From: Proteles cristata cristata
Lineage: Eukaryota > Chordata > Mammalia > Carnivora > Hyaenidae
NCBI GenBank assembly: GCA_017311185.1
Contig: JAESUZ010003487.1
Location: 902,001-966,000 of the forward strand
Direction: 5' to 3'
Length of the DNA: 64,000 nt
The translations under genes and the position numbers were made by a program. Numbering within the stretch: the first letter of the stretch is position 1; every line of letters begins with the position of its first letter. Below are positions 21,726-33,959 of this stretch, in pieces. Below the pieces are notes generated by a model that was not told where the DNA came from, searched no databases, and saw only the letters and a program-made list of their open reading frames with translations.

Positions 21726-22317
21726 GCCATTGTAGAAGAATAAATCATTGGTAAAGTTCTGGAAGAACTATGTATTTAAAGCAATTTTTTCCTTTTTATT
21801 CAAATCGAAAAATGTGAACTGTAGAAGGACCACCGTAAAAATTCAGCTATCATATCATATCCTAGTTCAGATTTTCCTCCTGGTTTGATTCCCAAATTTC
21901 TGAAATTTAATTTCATTACTGTGCTTGATATGACCTATTTTCCTAGATCATGAGTGACATTTTGTAAGTTACAACCGAAATAGGCACATTGCCTTTGTTT
22001 TCTTTTTACTATGAATAAGATAGAGGGGTGCTGTGCGCCTGAGTAACCCTTTCATGAATCTAACATCTGCTTCATGTGACAGTGATTTATAAGTAGATGG
22101 CAAACATAAAACCTATCATTTGAAGATTAGATGACTGTTAGTACATGTAGGAATTGCCTGGGTTCTCTTTCTATCTGCCAGATATATTTAAGCCACAGAT
22201 TTATTTTAAAGCCTGGTTTTTAAGGGCAATGAGATTTAAAAATGCAGCCTGGAAATTAGCATCCTTCTAAACCAAATAAATAATCATTGGCCAGGGTGGA
22301 AAGTAATTTTCATTTAT

Positions 22318-22558
22318 TTATTGTTTAAGTTTATTTACCTATTTTGAGAGAAAGGGAGAGAGCACGAGTGGGTGAGGGGCAGAGAGAGAGAGGGAGACCA
22401 AGGATCCCAAGCAGGCTCCGCACTGTCAGCGCAGAGCCAGATGCGGGGCTCTATCTCACTAACCGAGATATCAAGGCTGAGCCGGATTCCCCTGCAAAAA
22501 GGCCTTCAAGCTTTTCCACAGGTTCTCAGAAGGCCAGAGGAGACTTAGACAACTGAGC
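22318..22558 (-). repeat. SINEC, diverged or rearranged
   Basis: The body (GAGAGAAAGGGAGAGAGC to GCACTGTCAGCGCAGAGCCAG) is clear. The head is disrupted by unrelated bases near 22485-22535 before TTAGACAACTGAGC. Confidence 0.75.
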
Positions 22559-22589
22559 TGCAACTCCACTAATGGCAACCATAAAACTA

Positions 22590-22603
22590 GCGCCCCCTAG
22601 AGG
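22590..22603 (-). promoter_or_regulatory. CTCF-like motif
   Basis: Plus strand GCGCCCCCTAGAGG, reverse complement CCTCTAGGGGGCGC. It fits the CTCF core CCASYAGRKGGCRS with one mismatch (T for A at position 3). Sequence match only. Confidence 0.45.
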
Positions 22604-22665
22604 TGTGAATGATACTGAGCCTGACCGGAAGACCTCATTGCCAGAGACCTGTTTAGTGCCACAGG

Positions 22666-22689
22666 TTTTTTTGTTTTGTTTTGTTTTTA
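22666..22689. repeat. (TTTTG)n-like simple repeat
   Basis: Short T-rich run with three TTTTG-type units. Confidence 0.8.
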
Positions 22690-23124
22690 AATCTCAGGAA
22701 AATCTCCAGTGGCAATGACATACAATTTTGCCCATTCTTCTACTGAAATATATTGGTCACCTGCAAGGGCAGAGGTAGATGGTGGTACTAATTTACAGAG
22801 GCTTCACGTGCAATTGCAGCATTACATTATTTGGGCTGGCAGTAAATGGTACTTCTGTGTAAACCAGAAGTGTTTAGCGGCTTAAAGGAGACAGATATGT
22901 TCCCTCTCTAGAACCAAATCCCAAAAAAATGAGTAAACTGAGGAATAAAAGTCTCAGAAGAGAAAGTTGTCAGTGGTAACTTCAACGTTCAGTTGTTTTT
23001 TAAAAGCTGATGGAGAAGAAAAGCAGAAAAAGGGGGAGGAGCAAGGTTATTATGGTTCGTGGACAGACGGAGTCTCAGCAGTACCGGCAAACCCAGAAGA
23101 AGCAGCTTTCTCTTGCACCTTCTT

Positions 23125-23335
23125 TTTACTGTTTTATCTATTTCTGGGAGAGAGAGAGACAGCGTGAGCAGGGGAGGGTCAGAGAGAGAGAGAGAGGGAG
23201 ACACAGAATCTGAAGCAGGCTCCAGGCTCTGAGCTGTCAGCACAGAGCCCGATGCAGGGCTCGAACCCATGAACGGTGAGATCGTGACCTGAGCCGAAGT
23301 CGTACACTTAACTACCTGAGCCACCCAGGCGCCTG
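23125..23335 (-). repeat. SINEC with perfect 14 bp TSD
   Basis: TCTTGCACCTTCTT occurs on both sides (23111-23124 and 23336-23349). Body contains CTCTGAGCTGTCAGCACAGAGCC. Confidence 0.95.
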
Positions 23336-24523
23336 TCTTGCACCTTCTTAAACCAGCGTTCAAGAATCTAATTCTGAAGCAGTCCTGGAGCTCAGGAACC
23401 TGTTATAACAACCAGCTCTTCTCCCTCACAGAAACCGTCACTCTCGAACCCCAAATTTCTCACCAGCACCTGATGCAGGCCTGGTTTCAGAGCAAAGCAG
23501 GACTCCCAGTGCGAGCCCCCTCTTAAGGGTGTCCACAGAAAGAGGGAACTGGTGGGGGTGGGAACCAAGTGGCTCAACAAAGGTAATTGTTTTCCTGTCT
23601 ACTACTTGACTCAGTGAAGACAAAAAACAGTACAGGTCCGTTGCGAACCATACCTGTGCAGACACACAGCAGGGATTCTAAAGAAGCCAAAGCTGAGGAG
23701 AGCTCAGTGGGGGAAACCAGGAGCTGGCGATGAAGAGCAGACATCTCTACTTTCGGGACCCCTTACATTAGACATAAAAATCTGTCACAACCCGATAAAC
23801 CTGCAAGTCCCAGCTTTACTGTGACTCTGGGAGGTGTCCCCAGCCCTGGAGATACAGGACAGGTCCTGAGAAGAAATGAAACGAGCAAGCCACACTGCTG
23901 TCTTTAAAAGGGGCTCTGAGTCCGCTCCTCCCCGCCCTGGTGACCCAGACAGTTTTTATCTTTCAAGCCCAGGGTGTGCTGCAGGAGCCAGGCAGTATTG
24001 AACTGCCTGTAAAAATGTACCCAATCATCACCATCCAGCGTCGCTTTGAAAACTTTGCCAATTATAAATTTGCTTTAAAAAACCTGTTTATTCAAATTTA
24101 CATGACATGGGAAATGTTAAGCCCCATCATCCCTTCCCCATAGAACCCTTGCTGTTCTGTGGCAGTCGGAGTACCGCCACCTAGTGGCCAGCCTTCGCCA
24201 CTTCGCCTCAGCTCCTAAGAGCGTGAAGAGGCCTTTTTCTCAACCAAATCACTGGGTACAAGTCCTGACCGTATGTTTTACCACCCCGGAAGAGCTATGC
24301 TGCCACTTCATGCCCTGAAATGGATTCGACCCAAGCTTGTCATGGTGACACTGCCAGCAAATGACAAGCTAGGAGATCAGGGATTTTCAAAGTTTCTACA
24401 CATTGGTGAATTACAGTTCACAAAATTTATCAAACCCTTGAAATGTGGAATATATTAACTTCATAATATGAAATGTACTGCTCATGTGGCAGGTCAAATT
24501 TTTCAAAATGCTTTTAAAATAGA

Positions 24524-24526
<3 letters not shown>

Positions 24527-24572
<46 letters not shown>
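24527..24572. repeat. (GT)23 microsatellite
   Basis: Uninterrupted GT dinucleotide run of about 46 bp. Confidence 0.97.
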
Positions 24573-24574
<2 letters not shown>

Positions 24575-24717
24575 ACTATGTTAAAAGCCAGTGAGAGATA
24601 AATTAAATGCTATGGAAATATTTTAAGGTATGTTTGATACTGCCATTTTAAGTCCTAGAATTTATAAGAATCATAAAAATGCCATGACTTCCTTGTTATT
24701 AAGATAGTAATGTGGTG

Positions 24718-24832
24718 GGGGTGCCCGGCTGGCTCAGTCGGTAAAGCATGTAACTCTTGATCTTGGGGTTGTGAGTTTGAGCCCCGTGTTGAGTGTAGGG
24801 GTTACTTAAAAAAATAAAATACTTTTAAAAAA
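24718..24832 (+). repeat. Older short SINEC copy
   Basis: GGTGCCCGGCTGGCTCAGTCGGTAAAGCATG, then CTCTTGATCTTGGGGTTGTGAG and an A-rich tail. It lacks the CT tract and the feliform middle module. Confidence 0.85.
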
Positions 24833-25287
24833 AGATAATACCTTGTTGGCTTTACTGATGTTATTTGCACACGGAGATTTAGGGAATAGCTGCTTTAATT
24901 TTCCCTCAGATTGGTACACAGTTACCATAACCCACTTGAAAACAAGATAAAAGAGAGCAAAAAAAGGTGCTGAGTTGCTTACAGTAGCTATTCTGTTCTA
25001 TTTTCAGTTTTTAAGATTGTTTACTTTAAGAAGCATGCTAATAGAGCAGAAAGGTGAGGCAGGCCTTTCAGGCTGGGCAGAACTTTGCTGCTTGGGTAAA
25101 ATGTTTCCTAAGATTCCTAAGATTCAGGTCCTCACCTGCTTGGAAAGGATGATAAAGTCAGGATGGGTGTTTTGATTAAACCATTTAAAATGGTAATTGC
25201 AACAATAAGTGCAATTTTTAACTTTCCATTTATTGTTAATATTTGCTTTTATATAGATAGTTAAAGAAGCTATTATCGTAGGAAAAT

Positions 25288-25320
<33 letters not shown>

Positions 25321-25345
25321 CACACACACACACACACAAACACAG
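25288..25345. repeat. (CA)n microsatellite
   Basis: About 28 CA units with one CG and one AA interruption. Confidence 0.95.
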
Positions 25346-27750
25346 CCTCAGAAAACAATAAGCTGTGGTTTTTAAGGTCCCAACAATTGCTCGTCTATCT
25401 TCATATGACATCCTACGAACTATTTATAAGTAAATACATGGAGAGTTACCACTAAAGATAGCTTTTGCGATGTAAACTCTGATTTGAACAGTACATTTCA
25501 TATGACACAAATCACATGAGTAAATAGAAAATTAGGACTATGCATCTGGACTGTTCATATAAAGACTATTATGTGGGTGACTTAAAATTCTGCATTTAGG
25601 TAAGAAGTGTCAGATGCTTTTGAATTAAACAAAGAATGTATCCCTGATTAAAACATAGCCACTTAGTCATTAAATGGCTATCATAACCTTCAAAGGAGAA
25701 GATTTAAGGCAACACAAACAACCTTTCCATGTAAATATTCTAGAGTCAGCTCCAGACAGCTTCAACTGTGCGCCGCTAATGACACAGGTGACCCACGGGA
25801 TTCCCAGATGGATTTAGCCTGTCTGCACTGCACTTTTAACATGAGTTACAAAAAGGCCAACTCTCTGTTCTTCTGGTGCCATGTGTATATATTTTGGCTA
25901 TTTTGGGATATAAGGTAATGGGGCAAAAGCACCTTTGGTTTCATTTTTCACCATAATGAGGAAAACCATTTGACATGTGCACCAATTCCAGTAGATAAGA
26001 GCAATAGAGCGCAGCACTGAAGTGGGAGGAAAAGAATCTTAACGAAGACTTCCTGGGCCCTGGGCCATTGTTTTAGGATATTTTAAAACTTACTTTTAAC
26101 CGACACTGCCTGAGTCCAAATCGGAACAGAAATGGCTATGAATTCTCACTAATCCACAAACGTTCCAAGAGATCAGAAATACCACAACTTAGATGCATAT
26201 GGCACAGGACACAGATATTTCTGGGGGAAATGACTAACCCGTTTGTAAATCTGCACTGTGTATAATTGAAAGACTGCCCGTGCTATGTACCTGTAGATTG
26301 TACCTTCAGTGTTAGTCAGTGACAGCTCTGACAACTATTTAAAAAAAAAAAGTCAAACTGTTTGCATTTCGCTGTTGTGGGTGGTAAACAAGGGATGGCA
26401 AATGTATTAAATCATTTTTCCTAGCAAGGAGTCAGTTCTATCAAATCAAGTAAAGATACTGTTTCATACCTTTATTTGAAACTTAATATATGTTGAACAG
26501 TTTCTTTTAAAAATTGTTAAGTAACCACAAACATAAAAAGAATACCTATGATTAAAAATAGAAGAAACTAAACAAAACAAGCAATACAAAAAAAGCTTTC
26601 TTATAAAAACAGGAAAACACCAAGACACACAAAAATCCAAAAACACAAACAAGACAACCCAAGTAAAATAAAACCTTTTGACTCTGACAACAAATACAAA
26701 CATCAGCAAAAAGCAAATATTCTGCATTTGAGTGAAGACATTTAATTACTAGAGGATAATATAAACTAGCATTATGGAAAGATAAAGACAAATCTAAAAT
26801 GTAAACAACAAGAGTGATCAAATGAACTTAACATGAAGAACTAAAGGGAGAAATTATGAAATTAAGCAAAAATAGTGCTTTCCACTGATAAAGGTTTTGG
26901 TCTATTAGGGAGCCATGAGTTATTAGCCTTTTTGTTTCAAATAAGTTACCAAACGATGTCAAGCTGAAACTGGTAGAAATGAATCACTGACAGAAATATT
27001 GTGGGGGAACCTTATCACACCTCCATTAGACTAATCCCAAGCTCTACAGTTATGAACTGTGTGACCCACAAAGGTTATTAAAACATAGTTGTCAAGGAAC
27101 TGGGAGGGAAGAGTGTGCTGGGCCAAGGCTGCCAGCAGCGATCAGCGGCTGCCAGAGTAGCACAGGGACCAAAACCAGCTTCGCCGACGAGAACGAGGCC
27201 TCGGCAGAAAGATGGACCCTTCACATATTTGACTCTATTGTGTAGTCTTACCTCCTCACTCGACTCGGGTTAATCTCTCTTTATATCACTCCATTTTCCC
27301 CCTCAAATTTCTGACATGAATATCCCATTTTGAATAATGAATTCATTTTTAAAATTTAGTAATTTTAAACTTGAGTTTGTAGGTAGAGCAAGAAAATAAC
27401 AAAATCTGAACCAGTACTGGGTCTGACTTTCTTCCCCACTTGCCTGGGTTTTCATGGCAAAATGAACCTACCTTCATCTGTATGCCAATTAAGGGGCTAT
27501 TTAACCATCGTTGGGTCCCTTCCCCAATTAACCCACCATCTAAATGTTAGCTGAGTGAAACCTGCCCTACTTGAGCTACTTAAACTTCATCTTGCTTGCC
27601 GCTTCCTCCAAAATGCGTTCTTCGTGCGGATTTATCTCACATTTCCTCAATCCTTCTAAACAGCATCCTGGTCTAAACAGTAGGTCCCCATGGTGAGAAG
27701 CATTTGCTTCAGTGGTGGTATTTGGTCTTTCTTGACGCTAATATATTCTG
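25346..27750. other. Unique intergenic sequence
   Basis: No gene or recognised repeat in 2.4 kb. 26,460-26,900 is very A-rich, which explains the hydrophobic minus-strand open frames at 26464-26821. The unrepetitive stretch near 25,700-26,300 could be tested for conservation. Confidence 0.4.
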
Positions 27751-27754
27751 GAGC

Positions 27755-27925
27755 CTTGCTATTATTCAAGATATGCCCTGTGGACCGGCAGCACGAACAT
27801 CTCCTGGGAACATGCTAGAAACGCAGAATCTCCTACCCCACCTTAAACCCACTGCATCAGAATCCGCATTTTAACAAGAGTACCTGGGGATTCGCATGCA
27901 CATGACAGTCTGAGAAGCGTTGCTA
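27755..27925 (-). repeat. MER5A (hAT-Charlie nonautonomous DNA transposon)
   Basis: GCCCTGTGGACCGGCAGCACGAACATC, GAAACGCAGAATCTCCTACCCC and CAGAATCCGCATTTTAACAAGA follow the reverse complement of MER5A. Confidence 0.85.
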
Positions 27926-28890
27926 TTGTGACTGTTTCGTGCTAATAACGTTGGATACATCATTCAATACCATGTCCGACCAACCCCACTCCATGTTCAC
28001 AATGTACATTGGCTTAATAAAGTCTCTGATAAAACTGTACTGAATAAGCCAATTTACTTTTTTCTCTCGTATTTTGGAAACCTATTCTTCCATGGATTCC
28101 CCCCATCCCATGATAACTATTAACATCCTGCAGAATTCCAATCTGTGGAGTGTTCTGGTTAATGCTGGACTAACGGACATAATATGATGAATGAGAGCAA
28201 ATCACCAATGAGGCACGTCTTTGGATTTCAGTTTCCTTGACCATTTGATGGGGACAGCACTGGGTCCTATTAATTAATCTAACAGTAGTTTGGAGGAAAA
28301 AGTGAAATAGATCTGAAAGCCCTGTGAAAATATGAGTGTTGAGAAAAATTCCACTCATTCATTATCCACTTAACAAATATTTATGAGTGTGTACTCCATC
28401 CTAGGTCTGTTCTGGGTGCGGGGGCTGCAGTAGTGAAAAAAGCAGACATGGTTCCTACTTTCATGGAGCCAAAGACCAGTTCAAGTGAATTAAAGCTTAA
28501 GATCTATAGCCCACAAGGGTATGCACTAATTCCCCCGAGGTGATCAATTGCTAAGTCAATCCCATCAGTGGTATTTCAACTCAGAATTTATTTTATTAGC
28601 AGAATGCCTTCTCAAAACCACAAGGGAGTGAAGACTGCCTACTAATAATCATAATGATGCTAACATTTATACAGAATTTATGGCATATGGGCAACCCAGC
28701 CCCTGATATATGCTGTTTGACAATTTCCATGGTGTATATATTCTCACAGGACCAATTAATTTCAAGCTACCAATAAGACGTTACTGGATGTGGGGATGGG
28801 AGAATTTAGAGAATCAGAAGAGGTGTCCATTATCAGTCCTTGTGAGCCAGTACAGGCCAGCTGTAGCAAGTCATGAAATGGCTCATGCTA
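27926..28890. other. Mostly unique sequence with one old repeat scrap
   Basis: 28,366-28,490 (TTAACAAATATTTATGAGTGTGTACTCC, ATGGTTCCTACTTTCATGGAGC) resembles a common ancient mammalian repeat whose family I cannot fix. The rest shows nothing recognisable. Confidence 0.4.
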
Positions 28891-29075
28891 AGTAGTTCAC
28901 ATAAAATGAATCATAACTGATAAGAAAGCAACTGTTATATCCCCCATTTGACAGGTGAGGAAATTGAGGCATAGAAAGATCATGTAATTTCCAAGATCAA
29001 GTACTAGTAAATGGTAAATTAGGATTTGGATCTAGAGACCTATGACTCCAGAGGCCTCACTTTTAGACACTATAG
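28890..29075 (-). repeat. MIR
   Basis: TTTGACAGGTGAGGAAATTGAGGCATAGAAAG and the GACCTATGACTCCAGAGGC end match reverse-complement MIR. Confidence 0.75.
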
Positions 29076-29483
29076 CCCAGTGTTTAGCAGAAAGCTCTGA
29101 TATAATTGCTTGGGTTAGCGTCAGCCAAATCCCTTTCATTCATTCATCTATCACTCACTAACTCACCAGGATTAGTCAGTGATGGGGGATATACTTTGGC
29201 TGAGATGCTCATAGTTGCTTCACTGGAGTGAAAATATTCTATGTGGGACCTAAAATAAATCAACATTAGGATGTGGCTAATATACTATCACATGATTTCC
29301 TTGCTTTGTCCTTCCAGATAAATGAGATTGTCCCGAACTGCTGCTCAGGGATGGCGGTAGGAGATTATGATAGAAGCTCAGGTGGGCACATGGGTGTGTG
29401 TGGAGTTTCTCTTATCTGAACGGTAAGAGTATTGCTTTGGATTAAGCCAAGGTTATTCTGGCCAGACGTGAACTGGCTAGGAC

Positions 29484-29911
29484 TGTGTATTACTTGGCAA
29501 GGGCTCCCATAACCAAGTACCAAAAACTAAATGGCTCAAACAACAGAAATTTTTTGTTTCAAAGTTCTGGAGGCTGGAAGTCTGAGGTCAAGATGTCAGG
29601 AAGGTCTCTTCTGAGGGTTGAGAAGGAGAATCTTTTCCATCCATTCTGGTGATTGGCTGGATTCTTTGCATTCCTTGGCATGTAGAAGCCTGGCGCTGAT
29701 CTGTGCCCTCATCTTCATCTGGCATTCCCCCTCTGTCCAAATTCCCTATTTTTATAAGGATATAAATGGTATAAAGATTCCAGTCAGAGTGGATCAAGGC
29801 TCACTAAGTGACCTCATCTGAACAGATTATATCCTCAATGACCCTTCTGAGGTACTGGGGGTCAGGACTTCGACATACAAATCAGGGGAGATACAGTTCA
29901 ACCCATGACAG
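29484..29911 (-). mobile_element. MaLR (MLT1/MST-type) solo LTR
   Basis: GGGCTCCCATAACCAAGTACC, AGTTCTGGAGGCTGGAAGTCTGAGGTCAAG and GGTCAGGACTTCGACATACAAATC match the reverse complement of ERVL-MaLR LTRs. Noncoding and diverged. Confidence 0.8.
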
Positions 29912-29929
29912 ACAGGTCCATCTACAGGA

Positions 29930-32270
29930 GCAAAACCTAACTATAACTGAAAAGTTTAAAGGTAAAATGATAAAAACCAAAAGTTTCTCTGTGAACTAAC
30001 AAAGCCGGGAGGTGAGTAGCACGGGCAAATATGGCAACCGCGCTTCTAAGAGTCCTTTGCTCACCAGCCTCCCATCCAAGCATGTACCCTGTTTTCAAGG
30101 TCCCGTATGTGGGCATCCATGTTCCAGGCTGTGGACTAAAGGAAGCGATGGGAAAAATGACTACATCACGTATATCTTAAAGAAGGTTCCCAGAATCTGT
30201 CTATATTACTCTGCTTATATGACATTACTTACACTTAGTAAAATGACTACTTGTTGCCTTAACAGAGTTGGAAAAATATAGTTCTTATTTCATGCATCCA
30301 GATGATTAGTGAAATTTGCTATTATTTGGAAGAATGGACCAAGAGATGTTGCCGGTCAACCGGCAACCTCTACCACAGATTATAAGGAAAACTTCAAAAT
30401 TACACCACCTGCTAGGAGAGGGCAGGCTCTAAAAAGGGGAGCTGTTTGTAATGTCAGATACCCCATCTGATGGGGAAGGCAGGAGTGTTTTTTGAGGGGC
30501 AAAGGAGAGGCCCGAGTCTTAGAACAGAAACATTCTCTGGGATGGTGAGTCTTGGCTAAATAGAAGGGAGACATTTGCTCACTCTGGTCTTTAAAATGGC
30601 ACAAGTATCCACAAAGGTTTGCAAGAGGTGAGATGTTAGATAGAAAACTAGTTTCAAAGGAAGCACGATGGAAACTAACTAATGACATGTGCCAAACAAG
30701 GCCCTTTTCTTTCAGGAGATCCACGGGAAAGGGATAACAGCTAAAAGCCCCAGAGAACAAACAGTTATTTCACCAGCCAAATTATTTAGTTTCATGATAC
30801 TCTATTTCTCTTTTTACTCATGAATTTACTATCGTTTATTTTTTAACATGTTGTTCCTTTTTCAAGTCTGAGCCAGTTATTGAGTGAAGGCATTTTGTTC
30901 GCACTCAGGTCAGAATATTTAAATGATAAAGTGAGCCCATCCCGGGCCAACATAGTAGAGGCAGAGGTAGTTACTTAGTTGCAGAGGTGGTACTACTTGG
31001 TACTACTTGGTCCGTTCCACACTTCCCTTCTAGAATTTCTACGCGAGTTGACTCTCGAATTTGTGTCTGTGTTTTACACTCATGTCATTGAGTGGACAGT
31101 TTCTATAGCTTCTTGGACACACTTTCACTCCCAGACTCTCTTCTTATTTCTCCTCTCTGCTCAGTCCCTGAATTCCATAGCCCCTGGTCCATGCCTAGCC
31201 AAAAAGAAAAAAAGAAAAAAGAAAAAAAGAAAAGACTAGTTAGTAGCACTCTTCTTGCTCCGACAACCTCAGGAACCCACAACCAAGAAAACAAAGCAAC
31301 ACAAAGGAATATATGGATACCTGCAAAAACTCCTGAAAATTTCACACTAGGCTCTCATGCTGGTATGGGAAGGTCTAGCATGCCACTGACTGTGGAACTG
31401 AGGTATGACATAACAAGAAGGATTTACCTCAGACTGTAGAAGTTACATCAAAATCCAGTCTCAAGCGGCTAGAGACAGAGCAGCCTTATAAACATTTCAG
31501 GAGAATGAAGAATAGCTCCAGGTATGAAGGTGTGAAGATAGCCTTAAAAGAGCATTTGAAGGAAAATCTCCATCTTCAGAAAAGCATAAAACTGCTGTTT
31601 CAGGAAATTGAAATAGGAAGGAAAATAGTGAATGAACTGAGTAAGCAGAACAGAGATTTTCCTCTGTGATGCACCTGCTAGCATAGTGAAATGTCCCAAC
31701 CAAACACCGACCTTGCTTCGTGCCCGTATATAGAGAGAGTGCAAGCTAATTAAACCTTCAGGTAAGCTTACTTGTGAAGATCTGGGAAGAACAGCAATAA
31801 TTTTTCTCTCTCATAAAATATGACTTTAATTTTCTATATTTTAGCTTCACTGCTGTTAAGGATTACACAAATTGATTTAAGGAATCTTGACAGAATTATA
31901 ATTCTTAGCGTTTCAAAAACATAGATGGTTTAAATTTGAATACTCTGAATATGACATATTCTTTTTATTCTGATTCTAAGTAGTCTAAGTTTGATATTTT
32001 GGTTTTGTTAACAAAGTCCAAAAAAGAAATAGAGCAGGAATTTTATATGAACAATTGGAGACATCTGAAACAAACTGAAGACACCTGAATGAAATATTTG
32101 AAACAAAGGCTTTTGAAACAAAGGCTACTTCCGTCTACGCCCAGAAATATAATCACTATAGCTATAAGACAAATATGGAAGCAACTTGGTGTTTACCTAA
32201 ATAGCTTAGTTGGTTTGTAGAAAGCATATCAGAGCCTTGGGGACTTGAGTATTTAATGTAAAGTTCAGAG
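29930..32270. other. Unique intergenic sequence
   Basis: No gene recognised. Minor features: a direct repeat of TACTACTTGG at about 30990-31009, an A/G-rich run at 31200-31236 and a 15 bp tandem repeat (TTTGAAACAAAGGCT twice, about 32097-32126). Confidence 0.4.
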
Positions 32271-32277
32271 GCTTCTT

Positions 32278-32496
32278 TTTTTCTTTTTTTTTTTTTTAAT
32301 GTTTTATTTATTTCTGAGGGAGAGAGAGACAACGTGAGCAGGGGAGGGTCAGAGAGAGAGGCAGACACAGAATTCGAAACAGGCTCCAGGCTCTGTGCTG
32401 ACAGCTCAGAGCTGTGGGGCTCAAGCCCATGAACCGTTAGATCATGACCTGAGCTGAAGTCGGACGCTTAACCGACTGAGCCACCCAGGTACCTCC
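32278..32496 (-). repeat. SINEC
   Basis: Minus-strand SINEC from a T15 tail to GAGCCACCCAGGTACCTCC. Body CTCTGTGCTGACAGCTCAGAGC. Confidence 0.93.
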
Positions 32497-32923
32497 ATAG
32501 AGTCTTCTCTTGATTTGGAGTTTTATTAAAGTGAAAGTTGAAGCTCATTTGCAAAAGTGGAGAAGTCCTTTTCTTGATCATCTCCCTAATTAATTTGTGA
32601 GTTACAGACTCTTTCTGCCACCAGCTTTCTGCCCAGCAATGGATGCATCTAGTCCTATGAGGCTATGCTGTCTACAGAGACAGTCCACAGGTGAAGGGCT
32701 GGAGCCAGTGCCAGAGGTCTGGGGAAGACAAACAGAGAATCAGGGGAGGCCAAGCCACAGGATGCACCTCAGTAGTCAGGAAACATGATTTTTCAGGACA
32801 TGGACATCATAGCACAAGACTAGATGTGCAGAAGACAGGGTTTGCATGCTCCCATTTAATCTGAATACAGAGGGCTTAGGAAGGGCTTTGGAAAGCAATA
32901 TATAAAATGAATTTATCTGGTTA

Positions 32924-32937
32924 ACACTAGATGGCAG
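32924..32937 (+). promoter_or_regulatory. CTCF-like motif
   Basis: ACACTAGATGGCAG fits the CTCF core CCASYAGRKGGCRS except at the first base. Sequence match only. Confidence 0.45.
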
Positions 32938-33544
32938 TGAATGATAATACTTAGTAGGAAATAGGAACTGGGTGTAATTAATAATGACATTATGGACATG
33001 TTTCGACTGTCTTGAGTCTTGACATAGAACCACAAAAATCACCTGATCCATGCTTGGCTTGTTTTACTGCTTTTGCTCTAATCCAAGTGAAATATTAAAG
33101 GCATTAGTTTTTCCCTTCTCGAAAGGCAACTATAGTTTTGTTTCGGTCTTCTGCATTACCGTCAGTTTCTCTATTCGTTTGGTGCTGTGATCTTTCCTAT
33201 TTGTGTGCCTTACTGTAAATTCCTCTTTGAAAGCATATATGTATACACATCTACTTACGTATATAGGCTCTTCAAAGACAGGGAACATAGTTCATCCTTC
33301 TATTTATTTGGTTGTTGCTGATATCAATTCTTACTAAAATGATTTAAATGTTTTAGACTTGGAGGGCCCTTAATAAAGACTAAATCCTTTAAATATATAT
33401 TTCATTAGTTGTTTCGCCATATGTGAAGTAAGCCTGTTGTATTTGTTTTCCAATTGTTAGTTTTAGTTACTAAAAGCATGTAATATTCCTAAAGGAATTG
33501 TTATATTTCTGTATCCTCAGGAAGTAGAAATTTAGACCATCAGA
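32938..33544. other. Unique intergenic sequence
   Basis: AT-rich, no recognised gene or repeat. Confidence 0.4.
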
Positions 33545-33680
33545 GCTGAAAGGGGCCTTAACAGTCACGTGGTACAAATTTTCAGATGAAGTAACTAAGG
33601 TTCAGAGGAGTTCAGTAACTTGCTAGAGGTCATACAGCTCATCAGTGACAAAGTTAGAAATAGAGCCAAGGTATCTTGGC
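33545..33680 (-). repeat. MIR
   Basis: TTCAGATGAAGTAACTAAGGTTCAGAGGAGTTCAGTAACTTGC and AGGTCATACAGCTCATCAG match reverse-complement MIR. Confidence 0.75.
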
Positions 33681-33705
33681 CTTCATAGTTTCTTCATTAC
33701 TTTTT

Positions 33706-33947
33706 TTTTTTTTAAAGATTTCAAAATTTTTTTAATGTGTTTTATTTATTTCTAGGAGAGAGAGAGAGAGAGAGACAGCGTGAGCAGGGGAGGGTCAGAG
33801 AGGGAGGGAGTCACAGACTGAAACAGGCTCCAGGCTCCGAGGTGGCAGTCAGCACAGAGCCCGACGCGGGGCCCGAACCCACGAACCGCGAGATCATGAC
33901 CCAAGTGAAAGTCAGACGCTTAACCGACTAAGCCACCCAGGCGCCCC
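33706..33947 (-). repeat. SINEC, young subfamily, with TSD
   Basis: TCTTCATTACTTTT flanks both ends (33691 and 33948). The body carries the young-subfamily markers (complements of GACTGCC and CAGTCTGTGACTCC). The tail has an extra AAAGATTTCAAAA-type segment between two T runs. Confidence 0.93.
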
Positions 33948-33959
33948 TCTTCATTACTT

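Noticed and set aside
24170..24195. Palindromic CCACCTAGTGG, at first taken as a CTCF site
   Set aside because: Two mismatches fall in the invariant AG core.
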